Of a stretch of DNA of 64,000 nt, positions 33,495-44,905 are shown in pieces. This stretch comes from Trichosporon coremiiforme (taxonomy: Eukaryota; Basidiomycota; Tremellomycetes; Trichosporonales; Trichosporonaceae). Numbering within the stretch: the stretch's first letter is position 1; every line of letters starts with the position of its first letter. Under the pieces are notes generated by a model. That model saw only the letters and a list, made by a program, of their open reading frames with translations, made no database searches and was not told the DNA's origin. Where the stretch lies: contig BCJJ01000005.1 in the NCBI GenBank assembly GCA_039545355.1, positions 1,177,008 to 1,241,007 of the forward strand, read 5' to 3'. The translations under genes and the position numbers were made by a program.

Positions 33495-35146
33495 TCACTT
33501 CTTGTTCGATTTCAGAGTCTCCAAGACGTCGGAGCGGTACTTCTTCCGCGCGGCGATCCGGCTTGCGATGTCATCCTTCGCGGCCAACCGCTGCGCCAAT
33601 CTCGGCCCGCTCCTTGAGCTTGCCCTGAAGGTTCTTCTGTGCGATGTCTTCCTGGGACTTTTTCATCGCACTCAGCTTCTGGCTGTCGATGTACGAGAAC
33701 GCTGCCGTCTGAAGCGCCGTAAACGACATGGACGCAAACCAGTACGACACGATGAGCTTATGCGTTAGTGGTGACTGGTCATCACGTGGGAGGGGAACTC
33801 ACCGAAGGGGTCATCATACCGATGGGCACGAGACCGATGGCGACGATAGACATGAAGTTACCGATGCCCTGGGACATGCGTTCACGGTCGCTGAGTGCAA
33901 ACTGCAGGACTCGGCTGCCCTTCGAGACGTTTTCGAGCTGGACTGCAGGGGGCACCCGGGGCCGCGGTCTCGCTTTCGTCTCGTCTACGATCTGCGACCT
34001 GGGCTTCTCCAGGTGCTTGGAAGCCCGGCTCTTGCGTATTCTGGGCAGCATGCCCGCCGAGGGCTTTTTGGCTGACTCGCTTATGTTGAGCTCATGCATC
34101 TGTGCGGTTACTGTCGAGGGCGACGGGCCGGGTGCCGGTGCCAGCTGCGAGTTGTCTGTAGCACCGGGAGTGGGCGCAACTCTTTCGGGTGGTTGAACGG
34201 CTGTAAGCTTATGCAGCTCCTTGCGGATTCGCTGGGCACGCGTGATAATCTCGACGTTCGAGTACGCCAGGACTGCCGTCGCGATCGGCAGGAAGGCCGT
34301 GGAGTCCGGCTCGCCCAAGCTCTGCAGCCACAGCGACGTACTGTTCGCGATCTCAGGACTCTGAATCAGGGCGTTGCGCACACCCCACGACGCTGCGACC
34401 AGGAGCGGAATATTCACGGCTGCCGGAGCCAGCATTGTCACCCACGGATGCGTCTTGTGCTGCTTGTGCAGGGCAAAAACGGCCTCCGTCATCTGTTGGT
34501 CAGCCACTTGTGCCGAAAGCTCTCAAACGTGCCGTGCAGCTACACTCACTCTCTTCTTGACCTCTTGGACGTACTGCTCATATGGCCATTCCTTCCGCTT
34601 GGCTTCGATCATCGTGTCCACAGCAATGCGATCGTTGATAGACTGGAGCTGCGGGTGGACCAGTCTTTGTAGCCGCTCGACGCGCTTCCGCTGCCAGATC
34701 TGCAATGGGAAGGTGAGAGTCGATCGAAGGAGGTAGGCGAGCACAAATACTGAGAGAACATAGCTGGGCGTCGGGAAGTTGATGAGTGCCTCGGTCACCA
34801 CGTTCGAAGGGAACATCAGGACCGTCTTGGCGCCCTGCCAGACCGTCTCGATGAAGGGGTTGGTGCCGATCGTAGAGGCAATGTCGGCGGCTGAAGTTGT
34901 CGCTTGGGGAGCAGCAGAGGCAGCCGAAGCAGCGGCCTCAGAAGCCGCGGACGCCGCGCCGTTGCCGCCATCCGAAATATTTCGCCGTTGCGCGAGGAAG
35001 GCAGTCGACGAACTTGCGATGATGGAGGCAGGCGAGGAAAGCCGCGGTCGCCGCGACGCAGACAGCGTCGAGAGCAGCCGCGGCGACGAGCCACTAAGGC
35101 CAATACTGCCTACAGAGCGCCGGGTAAGGCGCAGACTGATGCTCAT
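33495..35146 (-). CDS. OXA1: Mitochondrial inner-membrane insertase Oxa1 (apparent C-terminal frameshift)
   Basis: YidC/Oxa1/Alb3 insertase that inserts mitochondrially made and conservatively sorted proteins into the inner membrane; its matrix tail binds the mitoribosome. It has a basic Ser-rich presequence (MSISLRLTRRSVGSIGLSG) and an Ala-rich linker. The insertase core runs from NPFIETVWQGAKTVLMFPSN through YVLSVFVLAYLLRSTLTFPL, HPWVTMLAPAAVNIPLLVAA, FMSIVAIGLVPIGMMTPS and LIVSYWFASMSFTALQTAAF. Three exons; intron 1 is best read with donor after KKR and acceptor before MTEAVFALH. Near 33600 the open frame shifts: as written it stops at 33571-33573, but the +1 frame continues as a charged helix (RLAAKDDIASRIAARKKYRS) to a stop at 33495. 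One extra base would explain it. The ~490-aa length is otherwise normal for a fungal Oxa1 with an internal Pro-rich insert. Confidence 0.88.
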
Positions 35147-35614
35147 GCCGAATCGTCGATGGAGAGGAGTACAGAGCCAAAGGATCATCCAAAGTACCCG
35201 CATTGCGACCTCCACAACAGTGAACCTCCACTTTTCGCGACCCCAGTTTCTCCAGAGTCCTGAAATTCGGGCCTGACTAAACGCGACCTCCACTTTCCCC
35301 GTCTCCAGAGTGCAACACGTGTGCAGCGGCTTCGTGGCCGTCGACTATGGTTCATCAACATACAAAAACTAATAATAGCGGATTATGTTAAAGAATAGCG
35401 GGGTGAAGCTCTGTGCGAGCTTCTGCCCCTTCGTAAATCTTCCCTCCTTCCTCTGCTCGAGGCTGCGTTCTATGGCGGTATCCTGTTGCGCTCCTCCGCT
35501 CCTGATCGCCCCCTAGATCGGGCTTCCTCCTTTTCCGCCTCCGGTCGCAGCTGCGGCCGCAGCACGCTCAGCCGCAGCACGCTTCAGCTGGCCGCAACAA
35601 GTACCTGCGAGTTC
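35147..35614. other. Intergenic
   Basis: Promoter of OXA1 and 3' flank of STE50, about 470 bp. It includes AT-richer stretches around 35365-35400. No gene is seen. Confidence 0.55.
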
Positions 35615-37815
35615 CTATATGGGATTGCCTTGGCCCTCGCTATCGACGAACGTGGCGCTGGATGCGACCGTCGTGTGCGTTTGTTGGCTAGAGTTCTCGA
35701 CGCTGCCACCGCCGGCGGCGGCGTTGCTGACTCCAGGGATCGTCATGGCGCTCGGAAGAGCGGGCGATACGGCCGTACCGTTCGTTCGGTGGTGCGAGCG
35801 CTCGCGCTCTCCGTTCTCCGTCACGATCTTGCCCACGAACCAGGCCGGTACCCAGCCACGCTCGCCAGTCTCCTCCTTGATGCTGTAGCTCCAGTGGCAG
35901 TACTTCTTGTACACCCTGATGCGCTCGCCTTCCCTCAGCGTGAGCTCGTTCTCGTTCTTCGCCGTGTAGTCCATCAGCACGTTGCCAGGGTACGACGAGC
36001 TCATGATATTCGATGGCAGGAGTGGTGCACGGCCAGGGAGCTTGCCAGGGCTTCGCGGCGAGACCTGAGCGATCGCCTTCTCCAGCTCGAGCAAACATCC
36101 CGCCGGCACCCATGCACTCTTGCTCGGGTCCGAGACGATGTTACCTGCTCCCTCTCGATCCTTCTGCACGAACCACCAGCCCTTTGCCTTCGACATAACA
36201 ACAAAGGTGGCGCCAACGGCGACGTCGAACTCGTCCGCTCGGTCCGCGATATAAGGGTAAATCGAAGTTGCGTATGTGACCTTGTGAATCTTTCCGTCGA
36301 CGTCGAGAATAGTTCCTGGCTCGGGAGCCGAGCCCTTTTCGGCCCTGTCCCGCGGACTTGGCAGATCGGGGAAGCCGCCCTCGCCTGGTGTTCGGCCGCC
36401 AGGTCTTGACTCGATCTGTTCGGTAGGGGAAGGTACTGTGTCGACAGTGGGGAGTAAGTTCTGTGACGTCGTCGGCGGAAGTCCGAGCTTGAGGGCCTGC
36501 TTCTGCTGTGCCACAGCAATAGGTGACTTAATGTCTCGGATATGCCTGAGCATGAACACTGGCCTTTGGCCGCCTTCCTTCAACTTCTGGAACAGCAACA
36601 ACGGCTTCTCATCGTAGCTCAAACACCGTTCCGTGTTGCCAAAACAGATGAACAAGGCATACTGCTTCCAGTCGTCGTTGATCTTGTACTTCTTCAACGC
36701 CGCAGGCAGAACCTTCCAGCATGGATCCTCCATCGTGACGCGGAAGCTCTTCGCAGCAGAGTGCGCTGCGGCAGTCGCACGCGACTTGTCACTGTGACTC
36801 GCATTGGTAGGGGCGGGTGTCGGGGGCGGGAGGTCGACGGGTGGCGTAGGTGATGACGGTAATGGCGCACTTCCTGATCGGTTGTTGCTACCCTCCGCAC
36901 GCTTGCCGTTCCCTGTTCGCAGGGAGCCGCTTCCCAAACGAGCAAGCTGGGGTGGTTTCGGCGTGAGCCCTCCAGAGGATGCTGTTAACCGGCCCGAAGT
37001 CGGCAGCAGCTGGCTTGGGGAGTCGAATGCATATGTCGTAGCTGTCGTGGGGGTCGCAGCGTCCTCGACGAGCTGGGGCGCTACTCCCGACAGGGCGATC
37101 CCGTTGTCCGCCAAAGCGCGAATCAATCGTGCATGGTCGCGTTCGAGTTGCATCATCCGCTCTTGCTGGTCGAGTACGAGACCCCACATGCGATCTATTG
37201 TCGCGGCGTGCTCCATCGCCTCCAGTGCGACTTCCTCTGCGAGGTTGTCAGCGCGCATATTCCTTGCTTCCTTTGCTTTCCGAGAATAGATGGCATCATG
37301 TGACGTTGGTGCAGTTGTTCGCCAGCCAGCTGCGTCCGTCTCTGCTCCGTCACAATCTGCTGTCACGCATGCACGATGAGCGCAGTATGCACGATACGCC
37401 CAAAGTTTGGCACCATGCGGGACCACCGCGCCCCGCTCTGTTATGGATCTGCACTCACCTTGCGGTCGCCAATCGTCCTCGCCCATCTCTACGCCCTGCT
37501 CTTTCTTGATCTCGTACACGTTTCTCAGGACATTGAGGCGGTGGCCGAGAGATGTCATGCCGAGGTCGACGAGTGTTTCATTATCGAGCGCGCACAACAC
37601 GTCGCCGGTAATGCCATGTTCTAACATTATGTCAGCTTGCGTATCCTAACGCGATAGCGGGGAGGGGGAGGGGAACGTGTGAGCCCCAGCTTACCGTAGA
37701 TGACATCTTTGTAGCCATCGAGCCCAAGCCCCAGGAAGTACTCGTTGACAGCTGACTCGTCCCACTCAATTATGGGCGAGCCAGGTGACGACGGTTTGGG
37801 CGACACGGCCGTCAT
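35615..37815 (-). CDS. STE50: Ste50/Ubc2-type MAPK adaptor (SAM-RA-SH3-SH3)
   Basis: Scaffold linking small GTPases and Ste11-type MAPKKK in pheromone, filamentation and osmotic signalling. The SAM domain (WDESAVNEYFLGLGLDGYKD to LRNVYEIKKEQG, crossing intron 1) is followed by a coiled segment (MWGLVLDQQERMMQLERDHA), a Ser/Pro-rich linker and a Ras-association domain (FRVTMEDPCWKVLPAALKKY ... RPVFMLRHIRDI). Two C-terminal SH3 domains follow: YIADRADEFDVAVGATFVVM...GWWFVQKD and LMDYTAKNENELTLREGERI...GERGWVPAWFVG. Yeast Ste50 lacks SH3 domains; this layout is that of Ustilago Ubc2 and other basidiomycete orthologues. About 630 aa after removal of two introns. The second intron (about 37237-37458, 222 nt) has consensus ends and no in-frame stop. 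Start MTAVSPKPSSPG is in good context. Confidence 0.92.
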
Positions 37816-39183
37816 GCCGGGCGGAGATTGTGCCGACGAGGTTCACTTCCGTGACAGCGAGAGTTACAAGTCGATGGCCGATGTTTGAGAGGAAAGGAGA
37901 GTGAAGAAGCGAGAAGTGGGTATCGCTGGGGCCAGATGATCAAGTCTAGTCGCTATCGAAGAGTCGAGATGTCGGGCCGGCAGACGCGAAGTGGGGACGG
38001 TGAGGAGGTGTGCGTCAGTGGTGGGAGGGCGGCGGAAGACGAGAGTGAGTGGAAGCGGCGGTGAAATAGAAAATACTGAAGTTAAGCGATTGAGTAATGG
38101 GAGGGCGAAGACTAAATCGCACTTTGGGTGGTGGGCGTGATGGGGACGATGGGGCGGCGCAGATTGATGATGGTGTCGGGTCGTCGAGATGAATGTAGGT
38201 GGTGTAGAGGTCGGATGCAAATCGTCAACGCAGGGCGCGGTACGGGGTACGGGGTACGGGGTACGGGGTGGAAGTGAGTGCTGGACCCAGCCCTTGGCTT
38301 GCGGCTTGACCGATGCAGGACGGCCAGAGCCTGAGCCTGAGCTTGACGTTGTGTGTCTCCCTTCAGCGAAAGTATACCTGCAGTGACGCGGTGCTGCGAG
38401 CCATGCCTCCGGCCGGCACGCAGGAGCAGGATCGAGTTCCTATGTAAGGTACGCTGGCGCTTTGGCTCTGCTTTGGCTCAAGGCTCTGGGGCTGCTGGTG
38501 CTGCTGGATCGTGGGGGGTGCACGCGGTTCGCGGCTCGCGCTGGCGGCGCGCGGTTGCCTACTGCTTACGTGCCATCCCTCCAGAACATCAACCTCCACT
38601 CCGAGACAGGCCCCCACCCGTCGTCCAGGAACCGGGGTCAAATCTGAGTCCACCGTACCCAGCGTACCAGGGCGTACCGACTACTCACTCCAACCGGACA
38701 GCGGACCGCGTCCTCAGTACCAGCCGCGAGCCCCGAGGTGCTTTCAGCCTCGCTGAACAGCCCACGCTCCGGATCGAGAATAATGTCGTGCGTGCTGCGC
38801 TTCCCTCCGCCGCCAACGCCGTCATCTTCCGCACCTCAGCTTCCTTTCCTGGCATAGTTCGTTCATAGATTACATCAATCTATGACGGATGAAAACCCAA
38901 ATCAAGGCATATGCTAATCTCTGGTATATGCTGTCTCTATGTTAAAGTGCTTACTGACACATGCTGCCGTCGTCCTTTCTGCGGTCCCGCGATAATCTTA
39001 ATCATCCAACAAGTACAACGTGGCTCACCGTCCCTTAGTTATCATCGTGACTCCCAACTCTATCGACAGTTGGATGTTACGTGACGGGAGGCAGTGTAGA
39101 TGGTACCCTTTCTGAACCATGTGAGCCGACATCACCGTGCCCAGCGTCCGCTTGCGTCAGCAGATCGGTCATGCGGTCGCCGC
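37816..39183. other. Intergenic
   Basis: STE50 promoter/leader (pyrimidine-rich on the minus strand to about 38180), a short tandem repeat at 38241-38268, then the 3' flank of the thioesterase gene. No gene is seen; frames on the plus strand around 38350-38870 look random. Confidence 0.5.
38241..38268. repeat. 7-bp tandem repeat (TACGGGG)4
   Basis: Four perfect copies of TACGGGG in non-coding DNA upstream of STE50. Confidence 0.9.
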
Positions 39184-41023
39184 TTAGTGGACGCCAGCCT
39201 GGTAGAGGCGCCTGACCTCGTCGCCGATCTCCATACGGCGCTCACCCTCGAGGTACTGCATGGCCTCGATATAGGTGTCGGGAACGACGATCTTCTTCAG
39301 GTCCTCCATGTTGTCCTTGACCATGGTGAAGAAGAACGTGTTCGTCTCGTTGCGCGAGCCGGTCTTGACGTCCTCGACCTCGGCCTTGACGATGATGTGC
39401 ATCTTGGCCTCGCCGTAGGGACCGCCAGTGGGCTCCTCGCAGTAGACGACCTTGGACTTGAGCCAGAGGATAGCACCAATGGGGACGGGGAGCTTGAACT
39501 CAATCTTGTCGAGGGCAAGGAAGCGCGGGGGCTTCCCAGCGAAGACAGCAGCGTTCGTGAAAGCAAGCTCGCTGAGAGCGTCAGTTAGACATAGATGACA
39601 TGCCAACTCACAAGGCCTGACGCATAAGGAAGCCACCGAAAACATTGCCGTGCAGATTGCGCTCCTGGGGGAACATGATCTGGACGGAAGACATCTCCGT
39701 GTCCTTCATCTGAATGAGCTTCTTGCCGTCGAGCTCGTGCTTTCCGCGCGTAGCAAGCATAAAGCTGTGGAGATCCCTAGACTCCTCGCCAGAGGGCTGT
39801 CGGTTAGCACCAGGTGCCGCGATTGAACTTACAGCCTGTTTGTCGAGAGTGAGCTTGCTCAGACGGCCGCGCTCCTCCTTGTGCGCCTGTCCGATGTCCC
39901 AGAGTGCCTGCTCCTCGGGGGTCTCGACAATGAGTGGGGGAACCGGGTGAGCCTTGTAGGTGTGCGAGTCACGGCAAACCATGGAAAACCTTCCGAGCAT
40001 GAGAGTGTCGGTCCTGTCAGTTCCCGGCTTGCCCATGCCCTCCATCTTGACAAAGACCTCCATGGACGACCGTCCAGTCCAAGTAACGAAACCAGAGAAC
40101 TTCAGATCACTGAACGTCAGCTGCGCAAATGGATGACTTCGTCTTGGTACGTACCGGACGTTCTCGTGGTTCAGGCATCCGAACATGTCGAGACGGTCCG
40201 CACTGGCGGTGGCGATGAAGATGCCGGCCCTGGCGGACTGGTTGTGGAAATCCTCGCTGGCATCCCTGTCGTCGCGAGCCAGGCAGTGACGGTATCCGAC
40301 GGCTCCAGCGAGCGAGTCAAGGTGCTCCAGAATCTTTCCCATACCTAATGTCAGCTTGCGGTAATGGCTCCTTCTAGGCACTCACGGAAACCGCCGGCGA
40401 AGTTGACGTACTTGTCGTACAGACGAGGGTTAGAGGCGAGGGGAAGGACGAAGCTAGTGTAGCTGGCCGACATGTGCTTCGGGGCCATGAACTGCTTCTT
40501 CTCCTCGGCAGTGAGAGGGGGAACCTCCTCCTTCTTCTTGGCAGCCTGGCCAGAGAGCTCTGGCGTGATGTACTCCGGCTTCATCCAGGGGACCGGGTGA
40601 GCGCGCATAACGAGCGGCGTGTCATCCTTGGCCTTCTTCGACGACTCTGTGAAGATCAGCTAAGACCGGCGGTTACCGAGCTGTCGTTGTTTGATCCAGC
40701 TGCCACGGATGGGATAAGCCGACCAACGGTCAACAGAGATAGTCACCATGCTCTGTGCCTCACCAGCAGCGAATGACGACAGCTGTATTAAAGGTTTGCC
40801 ACTGGCACTTACGGCTGATGTGGGTCAAGAGTCTGTCGATCTCTTGAAGAGTGACGTATTGCTGTTTAGCCTCCTGCTTGGCCTCAGTCTTCACGGGGTT
40901 GGCAGCAGTAGCATTGCCTCGGGAGAAGTAAGTCGGAGCAGGGACAGTGCGGGCGGCGGCACTGCGATAGGCGGCACGAGCCCTAGAGCCCAATCCGAGC
41001 GACGAGCGCATCGAGGGCAGCAT
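39184..41023 (-). CDS. Mitochondrial acyl-CoA thioesterase, ACOT9-like double hotdog
   Basis: Hydrolyses acyl-CoA to free fatty acid and CoA; ACOT9-type enzymes work in mitochondria. The N-terminus is a clear presequence (MLPSMRSSLGLGSRARAAYR, no acidic residues). After a linker ending in TPLVMRAHPVPWMKPEYITP come two hotdog domains. The first has MGKILEHLDSLAGAVGYRHC, IFIATASADRLDMF and FSGFVTWTGRSSMEVFVKME. The second starts MFPQERNLHGNVFGGFLMRQ and continues ELAFTNAAVFAGKPPRFLAL, KIEFKLPVPIGAILWLKSKV and MHIIVKAEVEDVKTGSRNET. Several short introns interrupt it (around 40650-40810, 40345-40385, 40110-40155, 39800-39830 and 39565-39615). The C-terminus is RRLYQAGVH. Confidence 0.9.
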
Positions 41024-42925
41024 GGTAGCGATTGTTCTGAAGGAGTGCGTGGATGTGTAGAGACAGGCGTTCGGGATGTCCTTGAGCCTGGCGTGGTGAA
41101 AGCAAGTGAGAGAGCGAGACGGTCTTGATTTCGAGATCGCCGTGTCTGCGATACTGCTCCAATGGCAGTGACTGAATACCCGGTCTCAAAATCAGAAGCA
41201 GCTGACGAATGATGTATTCCCCACTCATTGCACCCGATGTTCCGTTCCAGCTCGCCGGTTGTGTAACCCTCAGCCGCGAGTACACGCCGAGAAGATGCAT
41301 ATGTTGAGAGCGTCGCACCCTTTTGCGATCGCGGTCTTCTACGAGTGTGCTGTGCGATCGTGCATCGCTATACGTTCAGAAGATGCCGCGACCTCCATCA
41401 GTCACCAGGAATAGTTGTTCCGCGTGAATTAGTTCCTAATCAGCGGTGACGGATGTCGTTCCTCATTGGTCGCGCAGAGACGCTCGATCATGACCACCAC
41501 TCCGTCCATTCAAGGGTCTCCGACAAGTTCGATAGCTTCGGATTTATGTTCCTACCTGCATTCTCTGGAATCAGCAGCACCGAGGATGGCGACGAAAGCC
41601 TGGTAGCCTGTCGACACCGATGCCGCAGTTTCCGACCGTCTCATGAGAATCTCGCGAGGGGTCTGGGTATACGGCAGGTCCAACCTCGATCTAACTTTCC
41701 CGGAGCCGAACCTATGGAGAGGAGATCCTCACGAGATCGCCAAGCTTTGCAATGAAGTAGAGCAGAGCCAGGCATCCCATTAGAGATCTACACCGCGCTG
41801 TCCCGAGCTATTGCGCTTTCGGGGCCCTCGTCTGAGCGGGGCGAAGCTCGACGTTCAAAGGATCGTCTAGACCTGCCTCTGAGCATAGAGAACCCACGGG
41901 CAGGTGAGGCCCTCCATAGAGTTGCAGAAGCCAGGCGCGCCGTGCACGCGCAGTACTTCGTCCCATCTCCCAAGCCGGCCAAGCCGAGTGCGGTTGGCCT
42001 GTTCTGAAACAAATGAGAGTCCCATGCGCCAGCTAACGATTCACGAAACGCTCAACCCCGCACAGATAATCAGACAAAACAACCGTCTGGACGGTGGCCC
42101 TGTAGCCTCACTGGCCGCTTACACAAGGGAACGGGTAGGAGCTCAGTTAGAACGGTCTGGTGACGAGATGGTGGGGCGGGGATCCAGTGCCGTTCCTCCT
42201 CAACTACAAGTCGGTAACCATAGTTATGTGGCGAAGAACGTTTCCCTTCTGTTATGGTTCGGTTGGTTCGTAGCATCGCTGCTTAGGACGCAGTCCGCAG
42301 CGTTGGATGGATCGCTTCCACCCGATACCCGCGGCCACCCGACAGAGTTGGTGGGCTAGCATTCGTCCCATAGCGGGTCGTTTGAGCCGGCCTTGAAATA
42401 TTCCAACGAAACGTTCTGCTCCTTTGGTGGAAGCTCTGTCAGTTAATTTTCGTTACCTGTTTAACTGTCAGCTGTAAAGATGCATGTGCGCCCCTTCTCA
42501 CCACCGGACCCGTCTTGATCCAGTGGGATGAGAAGACTACGCTCGTTGGCAGCTCCTTCCTCCGGCCGCAAATAATCTCAAGCCCGAACCAAGAGGAAGG
42601 CACGCCCGAAGGCCAGAGCCGGATCGATGTTTGCTGCGCGATACGCCTCGCTGTGCTGTGACCTCAGACGCAGCGGGCACCTTGGCGAGCTGGGCTGAGA
42701 TGTGATACCACCAACATCGCTTTCTGTTATTATGAGGTGCGATGAGGGCGGCGCTGACCAAGTTACGTAACACACGACCCACATGGTGCACTCGTTTGTT
42801 TTCCACGGTAGTGGCAAAAGTGGTGGTTGACTCACCCTGACTGTGCCATGTCGATCGGCTGGTGGAGGTGGGGTTACTGACCTTCACAGCTTTTGCATTT
42901 TCCTCTATCGCCGCGCTCAGCTATC
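41024..42925. other. Long intergenic region
   Basis: About 1.9 kb without a supported gene between the thioesterase and RAD7 start codons, so it holds both promoters. Frames of 60-150 codons are present but show no domain, compositional bias or splice support. Confidence 0.5.
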
Positions 42926-44835
42926 ATGCCGCCCAGGTCACGAAGAAGAGATGACGGTACTGTCCGAGGTCCGACGTCGGCGCTGACGAACTTTCTTGCG
43001 GTAAGTTGTCAGCAAGGTTACTGAGCTAATCTCAGTCGCTCGGCGTAGACTCGACGCGATTCAACCAAAACCCGTATGCGTCTGTCCCCGAAGACGATGC
43101 TGGCGCAACAGAAAATGCGGAGGCTGGTCCCTCTGGATCCAACGGTCTGACCCCACCCGCCGAGGAGGAAGAGGAGGAGGTGCGCCCCACCAAGCGCGCC
43201 AGAGCGGCGAGTATCGACTCCGATGACCTCGATGCCGATGGTCCCGAGGCCGCAGGACCGAGCGAAGAGCCTTCACCTGCGAAACGCCCTCCACAAGTTC
43301 GCCCACAGCCGCTGAAGGGCATTGGAGAGTTTATGAACTGCGGAGAGTGCGGGAGGAAGTTTACCATCGTGAGTAGCCGGCATCCTGCCATGACGCGAGC
43401 TGCGAGCTGATGATCGATCAGACGGCGTACACGAAGGAGCACCCGCAGCTCAAGCAGACGTGGCTGTGTTTTTCGTGCTGTCCGAAACTCGGAATCGACG
43501 CCTACGCGAAGGCGAAGAAGCCGAGGAAGGCACCCGCGAAGAAGGACGCACGCCAGAAGATCGTTCACTACGAGGTTGTAAAGGGCGCGCCTGCCCTTGC
43601 TGATCTCTGTATCGGCGTGAGTCGAGCTTAGACACCATATCACGACGTAGCTAACAACAGATTATTGGCAAGTACATCGAAGAGGTCGACGCGCTCGGCG
43701 ACATTGGAGCGATCAATCTGGACAAGGTGTGCAAGATCATTTGCAAGTCGCGACGCCTGACGCCGGAAACGGCCAAGCTGCTGTACAGCGTTGACCGCAC
43801 CGAGCTGGCGATGTACGACTGCACCAGTGAGTTGAGACTTATCCCCACAGCTGACCTCAGATCTCGTGCATGACAGCTACAAGGCGATGGCGCGTCTTTG
43901 CCCGCACCTCGAGAGCCTGCGACTGCTATATTGCGGGCAGATGCAGACGGACACGCTGAAGGACTGGGCGGAGAGCATGAAGGACCTGCGCGAGCTGGAG
44001 CTGTATGCGCCTTTCCTCGTACGGCAGGAGGGGTGGGAGTCATTCTTCCGCGCGCGTGGCGCCCAGCTCGAGAAGTTCCTCCTGACGCAGAGCCCGCGCT
44101 TCGACGAGAACACGCTCGACGTGCTCGTCTCGTCCGCACCAAACCTGAAAGCGCTGCGCCTCAGCGAGATCGGCAAGCTGAACAGTGAATGGCTTCCGAC
44201 CATCGCGAAACTGAAGAAGCTTGAGCACCTAGACCTCTCGAGCCCCAGCACGCCTCTTAGCGACGACGCTGTCGCGGAGCTTCTTTCCGCCCTGGGCGGC
44301 AAGCTGACCAAGCTCGACCTCAGCCACAACCCGGAGCTCAGTGACGAGGTCCTCGATGCGATCGCGAAGTATTGCCCGCGCCTGACGCACTTGTCCCTGC
44401 ACCACGTCGACCTCAGTGACGAGGGGCTCGTGCGCTTCTTCCGCGCGCTGAAGGCGAAGAAGCGTCCCGGACTCATCGAGCTCGACCTCGAGAAGGGTCA
44501 TGACCTGCAGTCCCTCGACGACCTGATCGAACACAGCGGGCAGACGTTGCAAAGCCTCTCGCTGTGTGGCTGGCGCGGCGCTGACCGCGAGCAGCTCTCC
44601 CGCCTCGGGGATTGCAAGAACCTCGAGTTCCTTGACATCTCGTGGTGCCGCAATGCGAATGACTTCACAGTCAAGGATATCCTCGACGGGTGTGACTCGA
44701 TCAAGGAGATTCGCGTGTGGGGTGAGTTTCGTTTCCTGTGCTGTGAACTGACGAGCAGGCTGCAACCTTCTCACCGACAACGTTCCGCGGAAGAAGGGCG
44801 TGCGCGTCGTCGGCATCGAGACGCACGCCATTTGA
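42926..44835 (+). CDS. RAD7: Rad7-like global-genome nucleotide excision repair protein
   Basis: LRR protein which, in yeast, works with the SNF2 ATPase Rad16 and a cullin ligase to find UV damage in non-transcribed DNA. Start MPPRSRRRDDGTVRGPTSAL. After an acidic/basic disordered region (EEEEEEVRPTKRARAAS) comes a zinc-binding module split by an intron: MNCGECGRKFTI then TWLCFSCCPKLG. C-terminal to it are leucine-rich repeats (LKALRLSEIGKL, KLEHLDLSSPSTPLSDDAVA, LTKLDLSHNPELSDEVLDA, LEFLDISWCRNANDFTV). The final exon gives the conserved ending GCNLLTDNVPRKKGVRVVGI. About six exons with short introns. The neighbour on the opposite strand is an HLTF-type SNF2-RING ATPase whose stop codon is only ~70 bp away. 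Confidence 0.93.
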
Positions 44836-44905
44836 TTCTACTCCTTCAAGGCTGTTTGTACATGATGCATATGTGTATACAACTTAAGCGGTCTGGAGAC
44901 TGGTG

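Noticed and set aside
34493..34551. Alternative OXA1 intron 1 with acceptor after GGCACAAG
   Set aside because: It forces a weak GTGTAG donor. The CTGACCAACAG acceptor with the GTGAGT donor keeps phase and matches the splice style of the window.
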